From Paenibacillus_E allorhizoplanae (lineage in GTDB: Bacteria > Bacillota > Bacilli > Paenibacillales > NBRC-103111), in assembly GCF_927798215.1 (NCBI RefSeq), contig NZ_CAKMMW010000015.1, forward strand, positions 124,001-188,000: a stretch of 64,000 bases of DNA. Reading direction: 5' to 3'. The first letter of the stretch is position 1. Every line of letters begins with the position of its first letter. Both the position numbers and the translations under genes were made by a program. This document shows positions 25,760 through 34,367 of the stretch, in pieces. The notes beneath the pieces were generated by a model that had not been told where the DNA came from, searched no databases, and saw nothing but the letters and a program-made list of their open reading frames with translations.

Positions 25760-26092
25760 ATGAAAATCAATAAAGAGCTCATGAAAGGAAGCACCGTCAT
25801 TCTGATTCTTACCCTTTTGGAACGGAAAGACATGTACGGCTATGAGATGACCAAAGAGATGGAGAAGCATTCCGATGGCGTATTTACATTAAAGGAGGGT
25901 ACGCTCTATCCCATTTTGCATACGCTTGAATCTGAGGGCTATGTTGAAGCTTATTGGGATGAGAAAGAGGGACGGAAACGTAAAAATTATCGCATAACGA
26001 AGGCAGGCAAAGGCGAACTCAAAGTGAAGAAACAAGAATGGTCGCTTTTTCGCAATACGGTGGATCGTGTTCTTGGGGAGGGCGGCGTATGA
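25760..26092 (+). CDS. PadR-family transcriptional regulator
   Basis: A 110-residue winged-helix repressor. The start is ATG 25760, with AAGGAG 6 nt upstream; a longer frame from 25724 has no ribosome site. Typical pattern: KGSTVILILTLLERKDMYGYEM, then GTLYPILHTLESEGYVEAYW and GRKRKNYRITKAGK. It overlaps the next gene by 4 nt (ATGA). Such pairs normally autoregulate and control the HAAS-domain membrane protein downstream (family knowledge). Confidence 0.93.
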   Translation: MKINKELMKGSTVILILTLLERKDMYGYEMTKEMEKHSDGVFTLKEGTLYPILHTLESEGYVEAYWDEKEGRKRKNYRITKAGKGELKVKKQEWSLFRNTVDRVLGEGGV

Positions 26093-27420
26093 GTAGCTTT
26101 CGCCAGCATGAGGAGATCACTACGTTCTTGAAACAGGTTTGTCGCGAAATTAAAGCAAAAGAAGTCCATTCAGAAGTTCGTCTGGAGCTTGAGAGTCATT
26201 TGCAGGAATTAATTGAGGAAAAACTAAGTAGTGGGTTCGATTTGGATGCAGCCGTTAAGGAATCTATTTCTCAAATGGGGACGCCTGATGTGATCGGGCA
26301 GCAGTTTCATCTTGCCCATCGTCCTCGTTTTAACTGGGGGCTGCTTGCTGTCGTCGTAACTCTTATGGGGATCGGATTGGTAGCGATATTCTCTGCTCAA
26401 GCCGCCAACTATCGTCAAAATTTCACTTCACTTGCTATGAAACAAGTTATGTTTTTTAGCATAGGCTCATGCTTAATGCTGTTGATCGGCTTCAGTAACT
26501 ATCGTAAATTAGCTGGGTACTCATGGGGGCTCTATATCGGCACAATAACGCTACTCAGCTATGTCCTACTATCTGGAGAGATGATGAATGGCATTAGAGG
26601 TTACGTTAGGTTTGGACTTATCCAACTGAATATCCCTGCGCTCTCCCCCTACTTGCTACTCATCGCTTTAGCTGGAATTTGGAGTAAACCACAGAGAACC
26701 ATGTCGAACGAATCCTCTCTACGAGCGTTCATTCGAAAGTGTTGGATCAACGTAGGAACTGTCTGGCTTCCAAGTACACTCCTTTTATTTACACATGCTA
26801 TCAATAATTTCGTACTATTTTTTATCGGATGCTTGACCCTGCTACTGGTTTTGCGAAAAAAGCGAGCCATTCTCGCTGTGCATTGTGGTCTAGTTGCTGC
26901 TGCATTTGGCTTATTCGTACTCCAATTAAGCTATCAAGCCGATCGTCTTTACGCATTTTTACACCCTAATCAAGATCCGCTAGGTATGAATTACGTGCTG
27001 ACTCAATCCAAATTAGCTATACAATCTGCTGGTTGGTGGGGATATGGCTTTGGTGCTCCGCTAAGTAGACTGCCTGCGCTTCAATCCGAGATGATGTTCC
27101 CTTTCCTCATCTATTGTTTCGGCTGGGGGGCTGGAATTGCCCTAGTCATGATGATAGCCCTGTTCGTCCAGCAGACCGTTAACGTTTCTCGGAAGGTGAA
27201 AGACCCATATGGAAAAGCCATCGTATCTGCCCTATTGGCTGTGTTTACAACGCAGTTTACGTGGAGCATGCTCATGTCAATCGGTCTAGCGCCATATAGT
27301 ACATTTCAACTCCCATTCATTAGCTATAGTGGATTACTTGCTATTCTTCAATTTGTATCCATCGGTCTCATGCTTAGTGTATATCGACGTAAAGACCTCG
27401 GCACTTACCAGATGACATAG
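26089..27420 (+). CDS. FtsW/RodA/SpoVE-family membrane protein with N-terminal HAAS domain
   Basis: A 443-residue fusion. About residues 1-85 form a soluble helical HAAS-type domain (EVHSEVRLELESHLQELIEE, SISQMGTPDVIGQQFH); the rest has about ten membrane spans of the SEDS glycosyltransferase family (YVRFGLIQLNIPALSPYLLL, GWWGYGFG, PFISYSGLLAILQF). The start at 26089 overlaps the PadR stop; the longer frame from 26038 runs inside padR. SEDS proteins polymerise peptidoglycan glycan strands. This one is probably a specialised, PadR-controlled version used under envelope stress (inference). Confidence 0.88.
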   Translation: MSSFRQHEEITTFLKQVCREIKAKEVHSEVRLELESHLQELIEEKLSSGFDLDAAVKESISQMGTPDVIGQQFHLAHRPRFNWGLLAVVVTLMGIGLVAIFSAQAANYRQNFTSLAMKQVMFFSIGSCLMLLIGFSNYRKLAGYSWGLYIGTITLLSYVLLSGEMMNGIRGYVRFGLIQLNIPALSPYLLLIALAGIWSKPQRTMSNESSLRAFIRKCWINVGTVWLPSTLLLFTHAINNFVLFFIGCLTLLLVLRKKRAILAVHCGLVAAAFGLFVLQLSYQADRLYAFLHPNQDPLGMNYVLTQSKLAIQSAGWWGYGFGAPLSRLPALQSEMMFPFLIYCFGWGAGIALVMMIALFVQQTVNVSRKVKDPYGKAIVSALLAVFTTQFTWSMLMSIGLAPYSTFQLPFISYSGLLAILQFVSIGLMLSVYRRKDLGTYQMT

Positions 27421-27443
27421 AGGTGTAGCTCGCACCTCTTTTT
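27419..27443 (+). terminator. Intrinsic terminator overlapping the FtsW-like stop codon
   Basis: AGAGGTG/CACCTCT stem with a 7-nt loop and TTTT; the 5' arm begins in the last two bases of the stop codon. Confidence 0.85.
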
Positions 27444-27522
27444 CACCCACTCAGCAACTATCCCTTACCAATTTGTCCTACAGACATATACATAAGAGAA
27501 AAGACCTATGGGGAGGTTCTGT

Positions 27523-28059
27523 GTGACTATGAAGTCAGACCGTCTCACGATCATTATTGAAAAAGGGAAAAAACGTATCATTACGCAATCGCCGATTCAT
27601 GGCATCGATAGACTGGTATTCGTTATCAACCATCAATTTACGAATGCCCCGAACACGACGCAACTCGCAAGTGGTGCAGGCCGCAGCAGCGCTGCTGGCA
27701 GTAACGCCGCTATTAAATCACCGCACAGTCAGCAACAGCAAAGCGTTGGAGCAGGAGGCAAAGCGAAGAACAGAATAGCGAAAGGCGCTAAAGGCAAGTT
27801 ATCTGGTGTTGGCAGTAAACAATTAGCCAAGACCCGTCGTAAAGGCAAAGAAATCATCGTCGTCATTAACGATCAAATCGTGAGGCTCCCCAAACATGCA
27901 GCGAATGCTTCGGCTACCCAGGTGGCAAGCGGCGCTGGCAAGTACAGCACGAGTGGGACCAACTCCGCCATCGAAAGTCCGGGTACGAAGCAGCAGGATG
28001 CCGTCGGAGGGAATGGGAAGGCTTCTAACACATTGGCTAGCAAGCGAAGGAAGAAATAG
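27523..28059 (+). CDS. Basic low-complexity repeat protein, unknown function
   Basis: A soluble, Lys/Arg-rich protein of about 178 residues not matched to a known family. A GTG start at 27523 fits the GGGGAGG site 6 nt away; an upstream ATG at 27508 would place that site inside the gene. It has two copies of one module: a short beta-like piece ending IIIEKGKKRIITQ or EIIVVINDQIVRL, then a Ser/Gly/Gln-rich segment (ASGAGRSSAAGSNAAIKSP; ASGAGKYSTSGTNSAIESP), each ending in Gln-rich and Gly/Asn/Lys-rich sequence. A surface, spore-associated or nucleic-acid-binding role is possible. A 50-bp decayed copy of the first module lies at 49289-49340. Confidence 0.75.
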   Translation: MTMKSDRLTIIIEKGKKRIITQSPIHGIDRLVFVINHQFTNAPNTTQLASGAGRSSAAGSNAAIKSPHSQQQQSVGAGGKAKNRIAKGAKGKLSGVGSKQLAKTRRKGKEIIVVINDQIVRLPKHAANASATQVASGAGKYSTSGTNSAIESPGTKQQDAVGGNGKASNTLASKRRKK

Positions 28060-28144
28060 TAGCGTGCTTTTGAGGCACCGTTGTTGGATGAACTGAGTGC
28101 TTGTCGTTATCCACCTCGAAGAAAATAATAACACAGACCGCGAT

Positions 28145-28175
28145 AAGGATAGGACTAGTAAAGGATAGGACTAGT
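28145..28175. repeat. 15-bp tandem direct repeat
   Basis: AAGGATAGGACTAGT occurs twice with one base between (28145-28159, 28161-28175) in the 260-bp gap after the repeat-protein gene. A local slippage duplication is the simplest explanation. Confidence 0.8.
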
Positions 28176-28267
28176 TGACCGTTTCAATCCCACTGTTCCC
28201 TTGCCTCGGTTTCTTCTGTAAGTCTTACTAGGCATTCTTTTTCTTCCTTATTATGCCATTTTACAGC

Positions 28268-28303
28268 AAAAAAAAGAGCCGCCGCGCACCGCAAGGCAAG
28301 CTC
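28268..28303 (-). terminator. Intrinsic terminator of the sulfatase island
   Basis: A GAGC-UGCC/GGCG-GCUC stem, followed on the minus strand by eight U. It lies 17 nt after the last sulfatase gene and closes the long minus-strand block that starts near 49.2 kb. Confidence 0.85.
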
Positions 28304-28319
28304 CATATGTGTTTGTTAG

Positions 28320-29780
28320 CTAGTGTCCAGATTGCAGAAAAGCATCCTTTTTGAGCTTCACCTCATAACGCGGTTTTCGTAATCTGTAAAGAAATTCATC
28401 GATTGCTTTTATATGATCCTGAACGACTGATTGTAACGAAACTTCATAGGCCAAATTCTCCGTTTCATCCGGATCATTATTCATATCATACAAAACATAG
28501 CGCTGCTCGGGTTCTTCTAGGTTGTACTGAATGAACTTCCAGCGAGCCGAACGTGCCATAACCTGCATAGGTATGCTATCTACACTTTTTAACCCCTGAA
28601 CACTAAATGTAAATTGTTTTCCTGTTTGATCTTCATTTTTGTTATCGCTATAAGTTACGTAACTGGATAAATCATCACCGGATATGTGGTTCGATAAGTG
28701 ATCTTGAGTGCCCGTCAGGCCTGCCAGCGTCGGAAACAAATCTACATGATTAATCAGCTTGTCGTTTACTTCACCGGCAGGAACAATTCCTGGCATCCGG
28801 ATAATGAGTGGAATACGAGCGGAGGAATCGTACATCTGATTTTTGAGCCACAGTCCTTTTTCACCCGCCATATCTCCATGATCGGAGAAGTACACAACCA
28901 AGGTGTTCTCCGTTAGTTCAAGTTCGTCAAGTGTATTAAGCAGCTGATTAACGTTATGGTCCATCCAGCTAATACTGCTGTAATATCTCGCTCGCGCCAA
29001 TCGGTTCATCTTCTCCGTATTTTGAAACCACCCGGCCTGCTCCGCCATTTTATAAACAACTGCATTTCGCTCCAATTCACTAGGAACGCTCTCCGGCAGG
29101 TCAATCTTTGCAGGGTCGTACATGTAATAATATTCTTTTGGTGTATTCCAATACCAATGCGGCTGAACGAACGAAACGTGCAAGAAGAACTTGTCTGATT
29201 GATGCGCCTTCAAGTATTGAACCGCCTCTTTCAGCATAATGGCATCCGTCTCTAACGACTCATCGTTAACTACTTTACCATGCAGCCGTGAAGATTGTTT
29301 CTCGCCAGAACGCTTATCCGTCATGGAATCAAAAATAAGTTTGTCGTCAGGATCGAATTGTGGCGGATTGGCTGCTCTTTGCGCTTTTATTTCCTCTGAA
29401 ATATCCTCTGTACTGTATCTGTAATCATAGCCGTAATCGTAAGACTCATGATTGGTGTGCATTTTCCCAATACTAGCTGTCGTATAACCATGCTCCTTAA
29501 AATGATGCGCCCATGTTTGGTTACGTTTATCAAAAACATGTGCGTTGCTGAGTTGGCCATGCTCCATGGGGTATTGCCCTGTGATAAAGCTTTGCCGTGT
29601 AGGGGCACAGATGGGATAAGCACAATAAGCTTTCGAAAAAAGCGTCCCCTCGCTAGCTAGCCGGTCCAGACCTGGGGTACGAATGATGGGGTGGTTCGCG
29701 CAACCCATGATTTTGGCATTATGCTCATCCGACGTTATAACTAGAATATTCCATTTCTCTCGTTCTGCTGTATCGGACAT
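28320..29780 (-). CDS. Type I sulfatase (formylglycine-dependent), copy 1
   Basis: A 486-residue arylsulfatase-superfamily enzyme hydrolysing an organic sulfate ester. The active-site motif CAPTR has Cys58, to be converted to formylglycine. Metal ligands are expected at SDEH near residues 17-20 and in FSDHGDM near 300; the latter reads YFSDHGDMAGEKGLW. No signal peptide is present, so it should act in the cytoplasm. Last gene of the island, after GH27. Substrate unknown; the choline-sulfatase/iduronate-like S1 group is suggested only by overall pattern. Confidence 0.92.
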   Translation of the reverse strand: MSDTAEREKWNILVITSDEHNAKIMGCANHPIIRTPGLDRLASEGTLFSKAYCAYPICAPTRQSFITGQYPMEHGQLSNAHVFDKRNQTWAHHFKEHGYTTASIGKMHTNHESYDYGYDYRYSTEDISEEIKAQRAANPPQFDPDDKLIFDSMTDKRSGEKQSSRLHGKVVNDESLETDAIMLKEAVQYLKAHQSDKFFLHVSFVQPHWYWNTPKEYYYMYDPAKIDLPESVPSELERNAVVYKMAEQAGWFQNTEKMNRLARARYYSSISWMDHNVNQLLNTLDELELTENTLVVYFSDHGDMAGEKGLWLKNQMYDSSARIPLIIRMPGIVPAGEVNDKLINHVDLFPTLAGLTGTQDHLSNHISGDDLSSYVTYSDNKNEDQTGKQFTFSVQGLKSVDSIPMQVMARSARWKFIQYNLEEPEQRYVLYDMNNDPDETENLAYEVSLQSVVQDHIKAIDEFLYRLRKPRYEVKLKKDAFLQSGH

Positions 29781-29799
29781 TCTTATCCATTCCTTTCCT

Positions 29800-31167
29800 T
29801 TACAAGGTACTAGCTACCTCATTCCATCCAATAAATTGCAAAAACAATACCCCATTGGCATCGATCTGCGTTTCTATTTTCGTTCCATCGTAGTACATAG
29901 TAGGTTCTTTCCAAATATTCCGTAAATGATAAGCAGGCGAATGCCACAATGAGAGCTCTTGCAGCGATATCTCAACAGATTTCGGCTCTTCGGATCGGTT
30001 AAACACCCCTAGCCATCCTTCAGTGAGACTATCCCTTTTCTGAGTAGACCAAACCTCGATATCTTCTTTTTGATAAACTCTATGTCCCATGACGCCGTTT
30101 TGATTGCATGCAATCATATCCGGGTTCGTAAGCAATTCAAACGAAAACTCATCGGTTGTGGGAAGTGCTCCTCCCATGAACAAAGGAGAGGCAGCAAGAG
30201 CTCTCATGGTGATAAATGTCAGCATTTGGCTGCGGTTTAATCCGCTCATTCGTTCGCTTCCTTTACCACTAAAAAGTTCTTCCTGATGAGAAACAATAGA
30301 TTCCGTGTGTTGTTGGTCGTTAGGTCTCCAAACAGTAAGGTGCCCGAAAGGAATCATATCCATATCCAGCCAAAAGCCATCTTTACGAACATCGTTAAAT
30401 TCCAGCCACTTGTCGAATGCTTTGTCGATATCATGTTGATTGTCCCATACATCTTTGGTCGTCCTCAGCATATTAGCCATGCTATACGTATCCATCCGTT
30501 CACCAGTCGTCTGGCCACCAGGTGAAAGGCTCAGTACGATATCGCGGTCGCATTGCTCAATCGCTTTCACGATCGCTTCTATTTCGCGAGGAAATCCGGT
30601 AATATCATCCGCTTTTATGAAATCTACGCCCCAATCAGCGAGCTGTCCAATCCAAGAATTATAAAATTCTTGTGCACCGGGTCTATCCATATCGACACCG
30701 TAGTTATAGTGGCACCATTTACAGATATCCGAAGTATTAGCAATATCGGCTGCGCGATACGGTGTACCGTAAATCGGCAGGTTCATCTCGACAGATTTAC
30801 GTGAAATTCCTCGCATGATATGTATACCGAATTTGAGACCAAGTTCATGTGTGCGGTCAATCAGTGGCTGCAACCCGTTGGGAAAGTAACAATGCGACGG
30901 CAAATACCTTCCGTATTCGTCTACCCTTACATCAAGAGCATGCTTAACTGTTGGGAAGCTTTGACCTGGTGCAATCTCATACTCTGCAAACCAGCCGTTG
31001 TCGACGACGAAATACTCATAACCAGCGTCCTTCAATCGTTCGGCCATAACTTCCAGGTTTTCGAGCAGCACCTTCTCGGATGCCGCGCATCCGTAACAAT
31101 CAAAGCTATTCCAACCCATAGGAGGGACAGGTGTTAAGGCGTGCTGGTTCTTTCGTAATGTTTCCAA
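29800..31167 (-). CDS. GH27-like alpha-galactosidase/alpha-N-acetylgalactosaminidase family enzyme
   Basis: A 455-residue TIM-barrel glycosidase. The family opening is PPMGWNSFDCYGC (15-27), followed by YEYFVVDNGWF (50-60) and DFIKADD (182-189) with likely nucleophile Asp188. The start is a TTG with AAGGAG 9 nt upstream. No signal peptide is seen, so it would act inside the cell on imported, desulfated oligosaccharides. It sits between a secreted protein and a sulfatase. Exact linkage specificity is not determinable; GH27/GH36-like isomalto- or arabinopyranosidase activity is an alternative. Confidence 0.85.
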   Translation of the reverse strand: METLRKNQHALTPVPPMGWNSFDCYGCAASEKVLLENLEVMAERLKDAGYEYFVVDNGWFAEYEIAPGQSFPTVKHALDVRVDEYGRYLPSHCYFPNGLQPLIDRTHELGLKFGIHIMRGISRKSVEMNLPIYGTPYRAADIANTSDICKWCHYNYGVDMDRPGAQEFYNSWIGQLADWGVDFIKADDITGFPREIEAIVKAIEQCDRDIVLSLSPGGQTTGERMDTYSMANMLRTTKDVWDNQHDIDKAFDKWLEFNDVRKDGFWLDMDMIPFGHLTVWRPNDQQHTESIVSHQEELFSGKGSERMSGLNRSQMLTFITMRALAASPLFMGGALPTTDEFSFELLTNPDMIACNQNGVMGHRVYQKEDIEVWSTQKRDSLTEGWLGVFNRSEEPKSVEISLQELSLWHSPAYHLRNIWKEPTMYYDGTKIETQIDANGVLFLQFIGWNEVASTL

Positions 31168-31245
31168 GTGAAATAGCTCCTTTGCTCTTACAGGTTAGAT
31201 TTATAAAAAACTCTCCCCCTGACGCATAGAGGAAGAGTGCAAGCT

Positions 31246-32427
31246 TTATTGATAAGCTGTGGGAAGCGTCTGGTACAATCCGCCTGCCTTGTCTGTCAAG
31301 GTTACTTTCGTTTTCAAAAAGTTAACCACATCGTTGATTCGTTTCGCGTTATATAACCAGTAAATGTAATTCAAATTCAATTTGTCGTGACCAAAGGTAT
31401 ACAAATCGCTGATATTCGCAGGGATCGTTTTGGCATCGTCTTGAAAATAATCCGCAGATTGTACGGCCGTACCGAGAGGTACGATGCCTGCTAGTGTCTG
31501 TCCTTGAACGCTGCTGTAATTCCATGCATTCGCATAATAGGAATAGGCTCCAGGTGCGGTATTGGTTCCGATTAAAGAGCTATTGATGGCAGAGTAGGCT
31601 TTGATATCCGGTCCTCCCGAGCCAACCCCGTTCGTACGTTCTGCTGCAATAATTCCGCTCAAACTCTGTTGGGGAAAGTTGGTGAATTGGATCGTTACCG
31701 TATTCGGGAATGCGGCTTTGAGCGCGACAATTTCGTCGCTGATCGCACTGGCATACACGGTGTAACTAAAGGCAGGCGATATACTTTGGCTGTTAATATT
31801 ATCTGGTTGCTGGGACTGCGCCGTTTCGGATAAAATGACCGATTCCAAGTGGTTATTCCCGTTAAAACTCGTCCCAAGTGCTGCATACAGCGCTTTGATC
31901 CGATCGCGTACATGGTCGTTCCAACGTATAGGGTTATAGGACCCCGTTGCTGTCTCATACACCCCACCGCCATAATAGCTGCCTTGAATATACGCGGGAG
32001 TGGCTGATTCCCCTTCACCAAATGCTTTGGTTTGAAGCTGGATCACCAGCTTGGAAGGAACCGCAACGCCATTCGTGTCGGTCAAATTGGCTAAGTGATC
32101 TAGATCATCTTCAATTTCGGAAAAATCATAGATGAATTGTCCGGGTTGAGAAGGATTAGGAATCTCAAGCTCATTCCAACTGTATTTTTTTTGAATACCT
32201 CTGAAAATCGGTGTGCCGTCAGGGCTTCTCTGAGTTAGCCAAGTATCATATTCCCCATTACTGATCGACAACTTATCGTTAGTTAGTAGATAATGCCCTG
32301 GATTCCAGTTGGTTAGATTGACTGTGGCGTGGGCGGTATTTGTTTGAACTAGCGAAATCCCTCCTAAAGTTAACGTAATGGCAGTAAGGCTAGCAAATAC
32401 AGTCGACAACATCCTTTTCTTGTTCAT
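31246..32427 (-). CDS. Secreted protein, possible glycoside hydrolase (family not recognised)
   Basis: A 393-residue exported protein. The signal peptide is residues 1-35, ending THAHATV-like (TNTAHA). The start is ATG 32427, with GAGGTG 7 nt upstream. The mature part has features of a TIM-barrel hydrolase: KKYSWNELE, YDFSEIEDDLDHLA, a strand KLVIQLQTKAF, and a later VILSETAQS where an acidic residue could be catalytic. No catalytic signature of a named family could be confirmed. It is the only clearly secreted enzyme-like product of the island, so it may start glycan depolymerisation outside the cell. Confidence 0.65.
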   Translation of the reverse strand: MNKKRMLSTVFASLTAITLTLGGISLVQTNTAHATVNLTNWNPGHYLLTNDKLSISNGEYDTWLTQRSPDGTPIFRGIQKKYSWNELEIPNPSQPGQFIYDFSEIEDDLDHLANLTDTNGVAVPSKLVIQLQTKAFGEGESATPAYIQGSYYGGGVYETATGSYNPIRWNDHVRDRIKALYAALGTSFNGNNHLESVILSETAQSQQPDNINSQSISPAFSYTVYASAISDEIVALKAAFPNTVTIQFTNFPQQSLSGIIAAERTNGVGSGGPDIKAYSAINSSLIGTNTAPGAYSYYANAWNYSSVQGQTLAGIVPLGTAVQSADYFQDDAKTIPANISDLYTFGHDKLNLNYIYWLYNAKRINDVVNFLKTKVTLTDKAGGLYQTLPTAYQ

Positions 32428-32579
32428 TCCCTTCACCTCTTCAGTTTATTACCAGTATTACAACTATTCATAGTCGCTTACTTGGTTTTAAACATCATAA
32501 CTTTTTTTATGCAAAGAGTGGATAGCAAAACTGCGGGTCCAGCTTTAGCATTTTGTCTAATAAAATGATTTGGGAAGTT

Positions 32580-33449
32580 TCACTCCTTTATCGATCCAAT
32601 CAACGCACCTTTGGCAAAGTATTTTTGCAGAAAAGGATAAACCGCCACAATAGGTAACATAGCCACCAGAATCGCCGCCATTTTTACATTGTTCCCAATC
32701 GACGTTGCCATTTCCCCTTCGAGGGAAGCTTGAGATCCTACATCAGCCGTTCCTCCCACCACCATTTGGCGCAACAACACCTGGATCGGCCATTTGTTCG
32801 CATCGCTAAGATAAATCACCGCAGCAAAAAATTCATTCCAGTGATGAACCATAAAGAACAATGAGAAGGTCGCTACAATCGGTTTGGACAGCGGCAAGAC
32901 GATCGAAAATAAAATACGTATCTCTCCAGCCCCGTCGATTCGTGCGGCTTCATCCAAGCTTGCCGGTAAATTTTGAAAGAAGGTCTTCATCACGAGAACT
33001 GTAAACGCATTAGTGGCTCCCGGCAGCAATAAAGCCCAATACGTATTAATCAATCCAAGCGACTTGATCAATAAATAGTGTGGGATCAGCCCTCCACCGA
33101 ACAGCATCGTTATGAAAACAAACATCAGCATAACTTGGCGTCCTGGCAGATTTTTCTTGGACAACGCATATGAGAGTGTTATGGAAACGAACAAATTAAT
33201 GAGCGTGCCAACTACAGAGATATATACCGAGTTGCTTAACGACCGCACGAAGCGGTTCGTAGAAAACAAGTAGCGGTATGCGTCCAGCATGACATGTTTG
33301 GGTATGATATAAAAATGACCGCCAGCTGATTCCATAGCCGAACTGAAAGATACCGCCAACATATACAGAAATGGAATCACAACTACCAAACTGAGCAAGA
33401 GGAACATGCCGGCATTGCACACATCAAAGAGGGAGGTTTGTCTTCTCAA
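32580..33449 (-). CDS. LplC/YtcP-type carbohydrate ABC permease
   Basis: A 289-residue inner-membrane subunit with six spans. The EAA loop reads DEAARIDGAGEIRI (near residue 167) and the C-terminus ends GALIGSIKE, typical of LplC-like permeases. TTG start; the start overlaps the stop of the partner permease by 4 nt (TTGA). It imports the island's saccharide together with the 33446-35903 products. A gap of 150 bp to the next gene downstream holds no clear terminator. Confidence 0.9.
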   Translation of the reverse strand: MRRQTSLFDVCNAGMFLLLSLVVVIPFLYMLAVSFSSAMESAGGHFYIIPKHVMLDAYRYLFSTNRFVRSLSNSVYISVVGTLINLFVSITLSYALSKKNLPGRQVMLMFVFITMLFGGGLIPHYLLIKSLGLINTYWALLLPGATNAFTVLVMKTFFQNLPASLDEAARIDGAGEIRILFSIVLPLSKPIVATFSLFFMVHHWNEFFAAVIYLSDANKWPIQVLLRQMVVGGTADVGSQASLEGEMATSIGNNVKMAAILVAMLPIVAVYPFLQKYFAKGALIGSIKE

Positions 33450-34333
33450 AATATCCCCTCCTCCCCCATCGATTTGGCAGCTTTGTTAGCCAATAAAACT
33501 AGAATTAAACCAACGATTGATTTAAACAGACCTGCTGCGGTTGCAAAGCTGTAATTCCCGCCCAGCAGTCCGACACGATAGACATACAGATCGAATACAT
33601 CGGATACATCCAGATTCATAGCGTTTGACATTAGAAGAATTTGCATGAAGTTCGAATCCAGCGAATGTCCGAGTCGAAGCAGAAGCAGTACCACGATCGT
33701 GCTGCGAATACCCGGCAGTGTAATATGCCATATGCGACGCCATCGTCCCGCTCCATCTACTTTAGCAGCTTCGAATAATTCAGGATTTACCCCTGCCATC
33801 GCCGCAAGAAAGATGATCGTCCCCCAACCTAGATCCTTCCATATATGCTGCAGCACCATCATGGAACGAAACCACTCATTGCTGACGAGAAAAGGAATGG
33901 GTTCTCCTCCACTTACATAATGGTTGATTACACCGGAAGGCCCGAAGAACACCAGCGTTATTCCCGCAATAATAACCCAGGAGATGAAATGCGGCAGGTA
34001 CAAAATCGTTTGTATAAGCCGCTTATATAACATCCAATGAAGCTCATATAGCATAAGGGCGACAAATAATACGAACGGAAAATAAAAGAATAAATTATAT
34101 AAACTGAGGAAGAGCGTATTTTTCAGCAAAAGAGGAAAATCCTCATGGGTCAGAAAGTTACGAAAGTGTTCGAAACCGACCCACTCACTTTTGAATATTC
34201 CCAAGAAAGGGCTGTAATCCTGAAAGGCAATCCATACCCCCCACATAGGAAAGTAATGAAATACTAAGAAATAGATGATGCCCGGAGCGGCCAACAAATA
34301 GAGCCATGCATTGCTTCTCCACTTTACTGCCAT
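33446..34333 (-). CDS. LplB/YteP-type carbohydrate ABC permease
   Basis: A 295-residue partner permease. The start is ATG 34333 (MAVKWRSNA), which has GAGAGG 9 nt upstream; a longer frame from 34414 overlaps the lipoprotein gene and lacks a site. It has the usual N-terminal WLYLLAAPGIIYFLVFHYFPMWG span and the loop FEAAKVDGAGRWRRIWHITLPGI. It forms the membrane channel with the 32580-33449 product. Confidence 0.9.
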   Translation of the reverse strand: MAVKWRSNAWLYLLAAPGIIYFLVFHYFPMWGVWIAFQDYSPFLGIFKSEWVGFEHFRNFLTHEDFPLLLKNTLFLSLYNLFFYFPFVLFVALMLYELHWMLYKRLIQTILYLPHFISWVIIAGITLVFFGPSGVINHYVSGGEPIPFLVSNEWFRSMMVLQHIWKDLGWGTIIFLAAMAGVNPELFEAAKVDGAGRWRRIWHITLPGIRSTIVVLLLLRLGHSLDSNFMQILLMSNAMNLDVSDVFDLYVYRVGLLGGNYSFATAAGLFKSIVGLILVLLANKAAKSMGEEGIF

Positions 34334-34367
34334 TCGCCTATACCTCTCTTTGTCTGTGTTGGCATAG

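Noticed and set aside
25610..25870. Minus-strand 86-residue open frame upstream of padR
   Set aside because: No ribosome site and no recognisable motif; overlaps the padR start on the other strand.
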